A stretch of DNA of 64,000 nucleotides from Nostoc sp. WHI (GTDB taxonomy: Bacteria > Cyanobacteriota > Cyanobacteriia > Cyanobacteriales > Nostocaceae), in the NCBI RefSeq assembly GCF_015714725.1, contig NZ_WBKM01000366.1:1-64000 (forward strand), read 5' to 3'. A model generated the notes under the pieces. It ran no database searches. It saw nothing but the letters and a program-made list of their open reading frames with translations, and was not told the DNA's origin. Below are positions 18,080 to 26,845 of this stretch, piece by piece (the stretch's first letter is position 1; each line of letters starts with the position of its first letter). Position numbers and translations under genes: made by a program.

Positions 18080-18486
18080 GAGCCTAAACCTTGCGATACC
18101 TTGTTAACTGCCTTGTCTTTTAGCTTCATACCATAGTTAGAATCATCCAAGTTTCATTCTCAGGAATGATTTATACAGTCATATAAGTGTGATAAAAATG
18201 CTGGGTTAGGTAATAAGCAGTGCAGCTTAACAGAAATAACTATCCAGTTACAAAACCTTAAAAAGCTTATTAAACAATTTGAAATCCTTACATTGAGTGC
18301 TTCTGCCTTATATTAAGTAACAATACGCCGTGTACAACTTTCTCTCAAACCTAACCCCCAACCCCTTCCCTACAAGGGAAGGGGAGCAAATATCAAAGCC
18401 TCTCTCCGCTTCGGGGAGAGGTTTGGAGAGGGGTTCTAAAAATAAGTTGCACATCGCGTTAACAACAGTTGCGAAGAGGTATAATT
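18080..18486. other. Divergent intergenic region with interspersed repeat
   Basis: This gap should contain promoters for the hydrolase (minus) and the third NRPS (plus). Bases about 18345-18437 are a repeat of CCCCAACCCC, ACAAGGGAAGGGG and TTCGGGGAGAGG blocks that can fold into hairpins. A related copy is at about 30737-30802. Confidence 0.6.
18475..18479 (+). promoter_or_regulatory. Ribosome site deciding a TTG start
   Basis: AGAGG lies 7 bp before a TTG at 18487. The residues that follow (NTVEFLSYLRSLDIQ) are the conserved beginning of TubC-type docking domains, so TTG 18487 is the likely start. No ATG is available before the domain. Confidence 0.6.
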
Positions 18487-21400
18487 TTGAATACGGTTGA
18501 GTTTTTATCTTATCTTCGCAGCTTAGATATTCAAGTTTTTCTTGATGGTGAAAAGTTTCGCTGTAATGCACCCGAAGGAACTCTTACAGCAGAACTGCGT
18601 GCAGAAATTCAAGAGCGTAAAGCAGAAATTATTGAATTTTTAGAAGCAACTAATCGTACTAATAACCACAGCTTTAGACCTCTCGTACCTATTTCGCGGT
18701 CAGGAAATCTTTCTCTCTCCTTTGCTCAACAACGGCTGTGGTTTCTTGACCAATTAATTCCTAATAATCCTTTCTATAACATTCCACTAGCATTACATTT
18801 AACAGGCTCACTTAATAAAGCCGCGCTAGAGCAAACTTTTAACGAAATTGTGCGACGGCATGAAGCTTTACGCACCACTGTTGTCATGCAAGAAGGGCAA
18901 CCAGTGCAGGTAATTAATCCAACGCTAACTATTACTTTACCAGTAATAGATTTACGGCAACTGCCACAAGTCGAACGAGAAATACAAGCACGACAACTGA
19001 CTACCCAAGAAGCTCAACGTCCTTTCAATTTATCAACTGATTCGTTGCTGCGAGTAAAACTGCTGCACTTGGATGAGACACAACACATCATCCTGCTAAC
19101 TATGCACCACATTGTCTGTGATGGTTGGTCTATTGGGGTGCTGATTCAAGAGATAGCAGCACTCTACACAGCCTTTGCCAGCAATCAGCCTTCTCCTCTA
19201 CCGAAACTTACAATCCAATATGCAGACTTTGCATACTGGCAACGGCAATGGTTGCAAGGCGAAGTATTAGAAAAGCAACTGAGTTACTGGCAGAAGCAAT
19301 TAGACGGCATTTCTATGCTAAATCTGCCAACCGACAGACCAAGACTAGCTGTTCAAACTTACCAGGGTGCAAGGCAACCTTTGCAATTATCAAAAAGTTT
19401 GAGCGAAGCACTTTTAGCTCTCGGACAACAAGAAGGGGTAACTTTATTTATAATCCTACTAGCAGCATTCCAAGTTTTACTTTACCGCTACACACAACAA
19501 GAAGATATTGTTATTGGTTCACCTATTGCCAATCGCAACCGGAGCGAAATTGAGGGATTAATTGGTTTCTTTGTCAATAGCTTAGTATTGCGTACCCAAC
19601 TAAGTGGAAACCCAACTTTTCGGGAATTATTGAGTCGAGTTAAAGAGGTAGCTTTCGGGGCTTATGCTCATCAAGATTTGCCTTTTGAAAAGCTGGTAGA
19701 AGAACTGCATCCAGAGCGGAATTTGAATCAAAATCCGCTCTTTCAAGTTGTTTTTGCGCTCCAAAATGCGCCTATGTCAGCGTTAGAGTTACCTAATTTA
19801 ACTTTAAGTCCGCTACCATTTGATACGGAAACAACACGCTTTGATTTGGAGTTGCATTTGTGGGAGCCAAAGGTTCAAAATGGGTTATGGGCAGATAGCT
19901 CAGAAGGAATTAGTGGTTTTGTAATTTACAGCACTGATTTATTTGATGATGCTACGATCGCTAGAATGCTAGGACACTTCCAAATATTACTAGAAGGTAT
20001 AGTTACCAATCCAGAACAGCGAATTGCACAATTACCGCTTTTAAGCGAATCTGAGTTACATAATTTATTAGTTGAATGGAACAATACTCAGTTAGATTAT
20101 CCTCAAGATAAGTGTATCCATCAGTTATTTGAGAGCATTGCAGAGTATAATCCTGATGCGATCGCCTTAGTATTTGGCGATAAACAAATCAGCTACAAAG
20201 AGTTAAATATCCGCAGCAATAAACTTGCACATCATCTAAAAAAATTAGGAGTTACAACCGAGGTTTTAGTAGGACTTTGTGTAGAACGATCTTTTGATAT
20301 GGTAATCGGGATGTTGGGTATTCTGAAAGCAGGTGGAGCTTATGTACCTTTAGATCCAAGCTATCCATCTGAACGTTTAAACTTTATGCTTGAAGATGCT
20401 CAAGTCTCAGTTTTATTAACTCACAAGCGATGGCTTGAACGTCTGATAAACTATAGTTCACAGATAATCTGTTTAGATAAAGATTGGGAAATTATTAATC
20501 AAGAAGTTGAAGATAATCTTACCAGCCAAGTTACAGTAGATAACCTTGCTTATGTTATTTATACCTCCGGCTCAACTGGAAAACCTAAAGGGGTTAAAAT
20601 TGAACATAGAGGATTGTTAAATCTAGTTTTTTGGCATCAAAAAGCCTTTGCAATTTCACCCCTTGACAGAGCAACGCAGATTTGCGGAGTTGGCTTTGAC
20701 GCTTGCGGTTGGGAAATTTGGCCTTATCTTAGTGCTGGGGCAAGCATTTATTTTGTAGATGATGGAACCAGACAAATACCTGAGCATCTACGAGATTGGT
20801 TAATATCAAAAGCGATAACAATTACCTTGTTACCAACTCCTTTAGCAGAGAAAATTCTGTTATTAGATTTTCCTCAAGACGCAGCTTTACGAATATTACT
20901 TACAGGTGGCGACAGACTAAATCAATATCCTTTAGCTGATCATCCTTTCCATTTAGTTAACAATTATGGTCCAACTGAGAATACAGTTGTGACAACTTCG
21001 GGTCATATTTCTGTTAAGAATAAAGAGAGTTTAGCACCTGTAATTGGTGGTGCGATCGCTAACACCCAAGTTTACATTCTAGATAAACATTTACAACCAG
21101 TACCTATTGGCGTTCCGGGAGAGTTGTACATAAGTGGTGATGGATTGGCGCGGGGTTATTTAAACCGTCCTGACTTAACTGCTGAATGCTTCATTGAACA
21201 TTCTTTTACTAATCAGCTAAAAACACGACTTTATAAAACGGGTGATTTAGTTCGCTATCGAGTAGATGGCAACATTGAATTTTTGAGTCGCCTCGACGAG
21301 CAGGTAAAAATTCGCGGCTACCGCATTGAGTTAGGAGAAATTGAAGCCGTACTTAGTCAACATCCAGTAGTGCAGCAAACTGTAGTAATAATTCATGAGG

Positions 21401-23187
21401 ATAATAATGAAAAGCGCCTAGTAGCTTATGTAGTACCAAAAACCGAATACAGGAACGAGCAGGATAATATACAATTGCAGAATGAGCAAGTTTTGCAATG
21501 GCAGATGCTCTATAACGAAACTTATAATCAACCTGTTGATTCCGAGCCAAAATTGAATATTGCCGGCTGGAATAGTAGTTACACAAATCAGCCTATTCCA
21601 ACAGAACAAATGCGTGAGTGGGTGAATAACCAAGTCGAGCAGATTTTGACTTTGCAACCCAAACGAGTATTAGAAATTGGTTGTGGAACAGGTTTGATTC
21701 TGTTTAGGATTGCACCTCACTGCACTAAATATTGGGGAACAGACTTTTCCCAAGTTTCACTTAACTACATTCAGCAGCATTTACAAAAGCAAGAAATGCC
21801 GCAGGTAACGCTGTATCAGCAAATGGCTACTGACTTCGAGAAAGTAGAAACAGCAGCTTTTGATGTAGTAATTCTGAACTCGGTTGTACAATATTTTCCT
21901 ACTATTGATTATCTGATTAGTGTATTAGAAGGTGCTGTAAAGGCAACTGCTCCGGGTGGCTTTATCTTCATAGGAGATGTGCGTAATTTGCCACTCTTGG
22001 AAGCTTTCCATGCGTCAGTGCAACTGTATCAAGCTGAACCTTCCCTTACCCGCTTTGAGTTGCAGCAACGGGTACAAATGCAAATGTTTCAAGAGACAGA
22101 GTTAGTCATTGACCCGGCTTTTTTTACCGCAATAAAGCAACGCTTTCCGCAGATTAATCATGTACAAATTCAATTGATGCGCGGTAAACATCACAATGAG
22201 TTAACTGAGTTTCGTTACAATGTGATTCTTCAGATTAATGGCGAAACTGTTAATAATCCTGGAAATTATTCAATGCTGAATTGGTCTGAAGATAATCTAA
22301 CAGTCTCAGCAGTGCGTCAGTTATTAATTGAGAATCAACCAGAAATCTTAAGCATTATTAATATAGCTAATGCGCGCGTGATATCAGCAGTTAAAACAGC
22401 AGAATGCCTATCAGACGTAGAAGGTTTTAAAACTGTAGGTCAAATACGTAAAGCTTTGCAAGAACTTGAAAATTTCGGAGTAGAACCAGAAGATTTTTAT
22501 GTGCTGAATGTACCTTATAAGGTTGATATTACCTGGTCACATTCAAGTATTGAAGGACGCTATGATGTGGTATTTGTCCGCCAAGATGCAGTAAATAAAA
22601 AAACTATTTTTCCACATAGCACAACTTACTCTCGCCCCTGGCAATTTTATGCCAATAATCCCCTACAAGCCAAAGCAGCGCGTAAATTAGTGCCACAGTT
22701 GCAGACTTACATAACACAAAAACTGCCTGAGTACATGATGCCATCAGCTTTTGTAGTATTGGAGTCTTTACCTCTAACAGCTAACGGTAAAGTCAATCGC
22801 CGTGCCTTAAAAGCATTCCATGATGTAATCAAGCCCCAATTGCCTGAAAATTACATCGCACCTCGAACTTCTGTTGAACAACTGCTAGTGAAAATCTTTG
22901 CTGAGGTTTTGGGACTTAAGCGCGTAGGAATTTATGATAATTTCTTTGAATTAGGCGGTCATTCATTACTGGCAACTCAGCTTGTCTCTAGAGTGCGCGA
23001 TATTTTATGTGTAGAATTACCTTTGCGTAGCGTATTTGAAGCATCAACAATTGCACAACTATCTAAAGTAGTAGAAAGCCTTAAAGAAAAAAATGCTCAA
23101 AGTCAAGCCCCAGTTTTAGTACCACTATCCCGTGAAAGTCGGCGGATTAAGTTATCTTCCTTAACCGAAGAGAGCAAGGGTTGTTAA
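18487..23187 (+). CDS. NRPS module with docking domain and methyltransferase, TubC-C-A(MT)-T
   Basis: About 1566 residues. In order: TubC-like N-terminal docking domain (about 1-50), condensation domain with HHIVCDG (about 206), adenylation domain with YTSGSTGKPKG (about 691) and NNYGPTENTVV, then a SAM methyltransferase inserted after the RGYRIELGEIEAVL block (VLEIGCGTG at about 1061), the A10 motif NGKVNRRAL (about 1432) and a carrier domain with LGGHSLLATQ (about 1489). A methyltransferase at this place in an A domain is usually an N-methyltransferase. The pocket code read by hand is D-A-W-L-L-G-N-V-V, one change from a known leucine code, so N-methyl-Leu or a similar residue is inferred. 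The C-terminus ends in a linker with PLSRESRRIKLSSL. There is no thioesterase. Confidence 0.93.
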   Translation: MNTVEFLSYLRSLDIQVFLDGEKFRCNAPEGTLTAELRAEIQERKAEIIEFLEATNRTNNHSFRPLVPISRSGNLSLSFAQQRLWFLDQLIPNNPFYNIPLALHLTGSLNKAALEQTFNEIVRRHEALRTTVVMQEGQPVQVINPTLTITLPVIDLRQLPQVEREIQARQLTTQEAQRPFNLSTDSLLRVKLLHLDETQHIILLTMHHIVCDGWSIGVLIQEIAALYTAFASNQPSPLPKLTIQYADFAYWQRQWLQGEVLEKQLSYWQKQLDGISMLNLPTDRPRLAVQTYQGARQPLQLSKSLSEALLALGQQEGVTLFIILLAAFQVLLYRYTQQEDIVIGSPIANRNRSEIEGLIGFFVNSLVLRTQLSGNPTFRELLSRVKEVAFGAYAHQDLPFEKLVEELHPERNLNQNPLFQVVFALQNAPMSALELPNLTLSPLPFDTETTRFDLELHLWEPKVQNGLWADSSEGISGFVIYSTDLFDDATIARMLGHFQILLEGIVTNPEQRIAQLPLLSESELHNLLVEWNNTQLDYPQDKCIHQLFESIAEYNPDAIALVFGDKQISYKELNIRSNKLAHHLKKLGVTTEVLVGLCVERSFDMVIGMLGILKAGGAYVPLDPSYPSERLNFMLEDAQVSVLLTHKRWLERLINYSSQIICLDKDWEIINQEVEDNLTSQVTVDNLAYVIYTSGSTGKPKGVKIEHRGLLNLVFWHQKAFAISPLDRATQICGVGFDACGWEIWPYLSAGASIYFVDDGTRQIPEHLRDWLISKAITITLLPTPLAEKILLLDFPQDAALRILLTGGDRLNQYPLADHPFHLVNNYGPTENTVVTTSGHISVKNKESLAPVIGGAIANTQVYILDKHLQPVPIGVPGELYISGDGLARGYLNRPDLTAECFIEHSFTNQLKTRLYKTGDLVRYRVDGNIEFLSRLDEQVKIRGYRIELGEIEAVLSQHPVVQQTVVIIHEDNNEKRLVAYVVPKTEYRNEQDNIQLQNEQVLQWQMLYNETYNQPVDSEPKLNIAGWNSSYTNQPIPTEQMREWVNNQVEQILTLQPKRVLEIGCGTGLILFRIAPHCTKYWGTDFSQVSLNYIQQHLQKQEMPQVTLYQQMATDFEKVETAAFDVVILNSVVQYFPTIDYLISVLEGAVKATAPGGFIFIGDVRNLPLLEAFHASVQLYQAEPSLTRFELQQRVQMQMFQETELVIDPAFFTAIKQRFPQINHVQIQLMRGKHHNELTEFRYNVILQINGETVNNPGNYSMLNWSEDNLTVSAVRQLLIENQPEILSIINIANARVISAVKTAECLSDVEGFKTVGQIRKALQELENFGVEPEDFYVLNVPYKVDITWSHSSIEGRYDVVFVRQDAVNKKTIFPHSTTYSRPWQFYANNPLQAKAARKLVPQLQTYITQKLPEYMMPSAFVVLESLPLTANGKVNRRALKAFHDVIKPQLPENYIAPRTSVEQLLVKIFAEVLGLKRVGIYDNFFELGGHSLLATQLVSRVRDILCVELPLRSVFEASTIAQLSKVVESLKEKNAQSQAPVLVPLSRESRRIKLSSLTEESKGC

Positions 23188-23248
23188 TAAATAGTAGAAA
23201 GATAACGACCACGGAGCGATCGCAAACTACAATACAATACATCTCAAG

Positions 23249-23280
23249 ATATGTCATTGCAAGCGATCGCAATGACATAT
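23249..23280. repeat. Hairpin downstream of the third NRPS gene
   Basis: ATATGTCATTGC (23249-23260) and GCAATGACATAT (23269-23280) form a perfect 12-bp stem around an 8-base loop containing GATC. There is no T-run, so a terminator role is uncertain. The block CAATGACATATCAC recurs at about 36894-36907. Confidence 0.65.
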
Positions 23281-23287
23281 CACTCAT

Positions 23288-23378
23288 TAGACCTCTTGCA
23301 AAAGTCCTTCTTTTCGCTTTTTTCTTTGCGCCTTTGCGCCTTTGCGTGAGACAAAAAATTATTTATGCAAGAGGTCTA
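23288..23378. mobile_element. MITE-like element, copy 1
   Basis: Perfect 13-bp terminal inverted repeats TAGACCTCTTGCA / TGCAAGAGGTCTA bound a 91-bp element whose interior has TTTGCGCCTTTGCGCC and GTGAGACAAAAAATTATTTA. A 77-bp copy is at 26559-26635. Its last three bases form the stop codon of the HAD gene. Confidence 0.75.
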
Positions 23379-24023
23379 TTTCCCCCGGTTGATCCAAACA
23401 CCTCTCAAGCCAGCTGCTTTAGCTCCGTGATAATCTTCTATGATGCTATCGCCAATATGCCATGCCGCATCTGGAGAACACTTGTGTTTGTCTAAAGCAA
23501 TAGCAAAAATTTGAGGATCAGGTTTAGCTGCACGTACCTGGGTAGAAATAGTAACAGAGGTAAAAAACTCTCTCAATCCCAAACTTTGCAATACTGAGTA
23601 AATCCGAGAATCAAAATTGGACAGTACCCCCAAGGTAACTCCCAACCGCCGCCAGTTAATTAAAGCTGGTAAAACATCGGGATAGATAAACCACGGTTCA
23701 CCAGTACCAAAGTGGATGTAAAGTTCGCTAAAAAAAGCCGAAAAGTCAGAAAATTGCTTGAGAATACCTGCACCTTCAAAAGTATTCAAGGCAATTATCC
23801 GCCACCAATCAAACTCGCGCTGCGGAATATCTTGCAGTTCTGTATCTGGAAATATCGGCGGCGGTGCTGCTTTAAAGCTTTGGATGAAAGTTGTATTTAA
23901 TGTTTCGGCTGAAACTGTAACGCCAAATTCCTGGGCTATCTGACTATAAACTTCGCCCACACTGCCTTTAACATCGAAAAGTGTACCCACAGCATCTAAA
24001 AAAATAACTTTCGGTTGTTCCAT
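23376..24023 (-). CDS. HAD-superfamily hydrolase (subfamily IA, HDHD3-like)
   Basis: This is a cytosolic protein of about 215 residues with the nucleophile motif FLDAVGTLF, the serine motif LGVLSNFD, the lysine in RAAKPDPQIF and the acidic motif HIGDSIIEDYHGA. The second acid of the usual DxDGT is replaced (DAVGT), as in HDHD3/REG-2-like proteins, so catalysis may differ from classic phosphatases. The start at 24023 (MEQPKVIFLD) is chosen because the upstream extension is encoded partly by a CCCAATG repeat. The substrate is unknown. It lies 85 bp downstream of ndbB on the same strand. Confidence 0.82.
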   Translation of the reverse strand: MEQPKVIFLDAVGTLFDVKGSVGEVYSQIAQEFGVTVSAETLNTTFIQSFKAAPPPIFPDTELQDIPQREFDWWRIIALNTFEGAGILKQFSDFSAFFSELYIHFGTGEPWFIYPDVLPALINWRRLGVTLGVLSNFDSRIYSVLQSLGLREFFTSVTISTQVRAAKPDPQIFAIALDKHKCSPDAAWHIGDSIIEDYHGAKAAGLRGVWINRGK

Positions 24024-24108
24024 CAAAGTTTGAAGATTTTGAACGTTTAACTCAAAATTGAACAGGCAATATGGCATCAATGCCCAATGCCCAATGCCCA
24101 CCCTTAAG

Positions 24109-25302
24109 TTAGCGAGAAAGTGTTTCTATGAGAGGACGAACTACCCAATTAAAACCAACTTTGAGTTGATGGTCTAAAGTTGGCAACCTATATAAATAGG
24201 CTATACGACGGGCGATATATGCCAAAGGCCCATCTAGTTTAATTCCCAAACCTGTGAGAGTGGCGTTGTCTTTCCCCAGTGCCATCATTTCTCCTAACTG
24301 TTGGTAGTGGAAAGGAAGTAGGGGGCGATTAGTCAGAGTTGCCCAAATGTTCCAAGCAGCATAATCAGCTTGTTGGAAAGCTGCTTGTGCGGTGGCGGGA
24401 ACTTGCTGTCCTTCAGCATCGTGAGTATCTGCTAAGTCTCCCAAGGCAAAGATTTCTGGATGATCAAGGACTTGCAGAGTGGATGTAGTGCTGATTTGAC
24501 CACGCTGATTTTGCTTGAGAGAAAGAGATTTTACTACGGGTGCAACCCTGGTGCCTACAGTCCAAATTACCAAATCTACAGGAATCGTGTCTAACTGGTT
24601 TTTGTACTCTAGGGAGATGGTATTTTGCTCTATTGATTCTACTTTGGTTTCTAAATCCAGAAACACCCCACGCGCTTCTAAAGCTTTCTTTGCTGCTTCA
24701 CGGTTAAACTCTGGTGAAGTTCGCAAAATTTGATCAGCGATTTCAACGATCCGAAAGCGTCCTCTTTCACCCAATCTGTCGGCTAACTTACAGGCTAACT
24801 CTACACCACTGTAGCCAGCCCCAACGATCGCCACCCGAATTTTATCAGCATCGGATTCTTCCAAAAATCGCAGGCGTTCTTCTAAACGATAAGCATCAGA
24901 GATTGTGCGGAAGGCATAGCCGTAGGATGCTGCACCTGGTACTAAATCTAGCGGTGTTTCACCTCCTAGCGCCAACACTAATCGGTCATAAGGGATTTCT
25001 GGCCCTTGGTGTAAGTTTATCCGTTGCTGGTCGATGTCAATTCCAGATACAACTCCTTGATAAAAACGTACCCCTGTGCCTTGTAAAAGTTCTTCAAAGG
25101 GTGGGGCAATTTCCCAGGTTTGCAGTTCGCCAGTGAGTAATTCGTAAAGTAAGGGAGAGAATAAAAAGCGATCGCTTTGATCTACTAGAACAATTTCGGG
25201 TTTTTGCGTAGATTCCCAAGGTAACTGACTTAAGCGCAAAGCTGTGTAGAGACCACCAAAGCCTCCGCCAAGGATACAAATTCTAGAAGTTTGTTGAGTC
25301 AT
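24109..25302 (-). CDS. ndbB: NdbB-type NAD(P)H dehydrogenase (demethylphylloquinone reductase candidate)
   Basis: This flavoprotein of about 397 residues belongs to the type II NADH dehydrogenase family. It has two dinucleotide-binding motifs, ILGGGFGGLYTA near the N-terminus (FAD) and VAIVGAGYSGVELA (NAD(P)H), and the FALGDLADT motif. The N-terminal stretch including FLFSPLLYELLTGELQTWEIAPPF is close to what I recall of Synechocystis Slr1743 (NdbB), shown to reduce demethylphylloquinone in vitamin K1 synthesis. The assignment to NdbB rather than another NDH-2 is by resemblance only. The start at 25302 (MTQQTSRICILGGG) matches the family; a longer frame begins at 25383. Confidence 0.8.
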   Translation of the reverse strand: MTQQTSRICILGGGFGGLYTALRLSQLPWESTQKPEIVLVDQSDRFLFSPLLYELLTGELQTWEIAPPFEELLQGTGVRFYQGVVSGIDIDQQRINLHQGPEIPYDRLVLALGGETPLDLVPGAASYGYAFRTISDAYRLEERLRFLEESDADKIRVAIVGAGYSGVELACKLADRLGERGRFRIVEIADQILRTSPEFNREAAKKALEARGVFLDLETKVESIEQNTISLEYKNQLDTIPVDLVIWTVGTRVAPVVKSLSLKQNQRGQISTTSTLQVLDHPEIFALGDLADTHDAEGQQVPATAQAAFQQADYAAWNIWATLTNRPLLPFHYQQLGEMMALGKDNATLTGLGIKLDGPLAYIARRIAYLYRLPTLDHQLKVGFNWVVRPLIETLSR

Positions 25303-25518
25303 TGGTTCTATAGAAATGTAAATACTAGCAGGACTACTAAATTCGTCGTAGTCAATTTTTATGCTAATAGGGTAAGGCTTCATGTTGACAGTATAATCTA
25401 AGCATTGTTTGAATGAAGCGATCGCTTATCAGCCCCCCATAATTTTTTGCTTGTTTAATAAAACTTAAAATAGGTTTATTATCCTTTAAAATTTTTTGTA
25501 GATATTTAGGTAAAATAT

Positions 25519-25920
25519 ATGGCTGATATTGTTGATATTGCAGTTACCTCTGAGTCTTTCAAAACACTGGTAGCGGCTGTCCAAGCTGCTGGTTTAGTAG
25601 AAACATTAAAAAGTCCTGGGCCGTTCACTGTTTTTGCACCAAATGACGATGCCTTTGCCAAGTTACCAGCTGGAACTATTCAAACTCTGTTACAAAATAT
25701 TCCCCAGCTAACGCGGATTTTAAAGTATCATGTCGTTGCAGGAAAGCTGCTACAAGCTGATTTAGCACAACTCGGTACGGTTAATTCTGTGGAAGGTTCA
25801 CCCATTAAAATTGATTCTTCTGACGGTTTTGAAGTTAAAAATGCCACAGTTTTAGCAGCAGATATTGAAGCCGATAATGGTGTGATACACGTTATAGATA
25901 CAGTGATTTTACCGGGTTAA
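25519..25920 (+). CDS. Fasciclin (FAS1) domain protein
   Basis: The 133-residue protein is a single FAS1 domain: [13 protein letters not shown] and the late [13 protein letters not shown] block are the two conserved FAS1 boxes. No signal peptide is visible, as in many short cyanobacterial members. FAS1 domains mediate adhesion or ligand binding; no enzymatic role is known. It is monocistronic and followed by a hairpin. Its upstream region (25303-25518) is AT-rich. Confidence 0.88.
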   Translation: MADIVDIAVTSESFKTLVAAVQAAGLVETLKSPGPFTVFAPNDDAFAKLPAGTIQTLLQNIPQLTRILKYHVVAGKLLQADLAQLGTVNSVEGSPIKIDSSDGFEVKNATVLAADIEADNGVIHVIDTVILPG

Positions 25921-25923
25921 TTC

Positions 25924-25952
25924 AACTAGGGTGGGTATTTTCCACCCTAGTT
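25924..25952 (+). terminator. Hairpin after the FAS1 gene
   Basis: AACTAGGGTGG and CCACCCTAGTT form an 11-bp stem with a 7-base loop, four bases after the stop codon. Only a short T stretch follows, so strength is uncertain. Confidence 0.6.
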
Positions 25953-26125
25953 ATCCAAAACTCTTATAATTAACTGACTATTGGTAGTATCAAAACGCAG
26001 CTAAATAATTTAATTTATGTTATGTTTTTGATGTGAGTACTCACTCATATATTGATGTAGATTTCGTTATTTTAAAATAAAATAAACTAAATTCTTAAAA
26101 ATCTAACAGCTATCCCAACAAATTA

Positions 26126-26461
26126 ATGCTCGATCTTAACACCTTATCTGAATTTTCTCGTGGCAACTGCATAAGTATTTGTACGTTTCTCGTACCAGCA
26201 AACTTGCTTGTCACAATTTTAACTATCAGCCTGGTAGCGTTACGTCGCCCATCGCACCAAGTGTGGCAATCTGCTGGAATTGCCAGCTTTTTCGCTTCGG
26301 TAATGATACTGCACGTATATACTTGGTTCCAGATTGGCGTGGTGATGGCTCCTACTTATATTTTGCTGTGGCTAGCAATCACGTGTCTAGCGGTTAATTT
26401 GGCAGCTATTGTTTTTCAAAGACGTTACGCTAACAACCCTAGTCTTTCCAACAACGCCTGA
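26126..26461 (+). CDS. Small membrane protein of unknown function
   Basis: 111 residues with three hydrophobic segments (about 17-39, 50-68, 73-98) and a basic C-terminal tail. I do not recognise the family. The reading frame is likely real because its hydrophobic segments are regular and no better frame exists, but no clear ribosome site precedes the ATG. It stands alone between the FAS1 gene and a MITE-like element. Confidence 0.55.
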   Translation: MLDLNTLSEFSRGNCISICTFLVPANLLVTILTISLVALRRPSHQVWQSAGIASFFASVMILHVYTWFQIGVVMAPTYILLWLAITCLAVNLAAIVFQRRYANNPSLSNNA

Positions 26462-26845
26462 AATCTACACGTACTCTCCATCAATATTTCTCAAATTTAT
26501 CGGTGCAACTGGTGCGTAAAGGCTTGTCGTTAGACATCGCTCTTTATAATTATTTCATTAGACCTCTTGCAAAAGTTCTTCTTTGCGCCTTTGCGCCTTT
26601 GCGTGAGACAAAAAATTATTTATGCAAGAGGTCTATTGCACTAACACAACAATTTTACGCTTTTCGGGTGTGTGTGCCAATAACGGCAACACTAATATGG
26701 TAGCGGCTAGTCGTTAGACATAGCCCACCATATTTTAGATTAAAAACGAGTTAATATCTTGCTACTCGCGTTTTGTGATGCTGTCAGTTCTATTGATTTT
26801 TCAAATTATAATAACAGCGATTCCTGAATAAAACAAAAAATTTAT
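26462..26845. other. Intergenic region with MITE-like element
   Basis: Holds the element at 26559-26635 and the upstream region of bciB. Short frames across the element are not supported. Confidence 0.6.
26559..26635. mobile_element. MITE-like element, copy 2
   Basis: It has the same 13-bp terminal inverted repeats (TAGACCTCTTGCA) and internal sequence as the element at 23288-23378, with about 14 bp missing near the left inner part. Both copies lie between genes. Confidence 0.75.
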
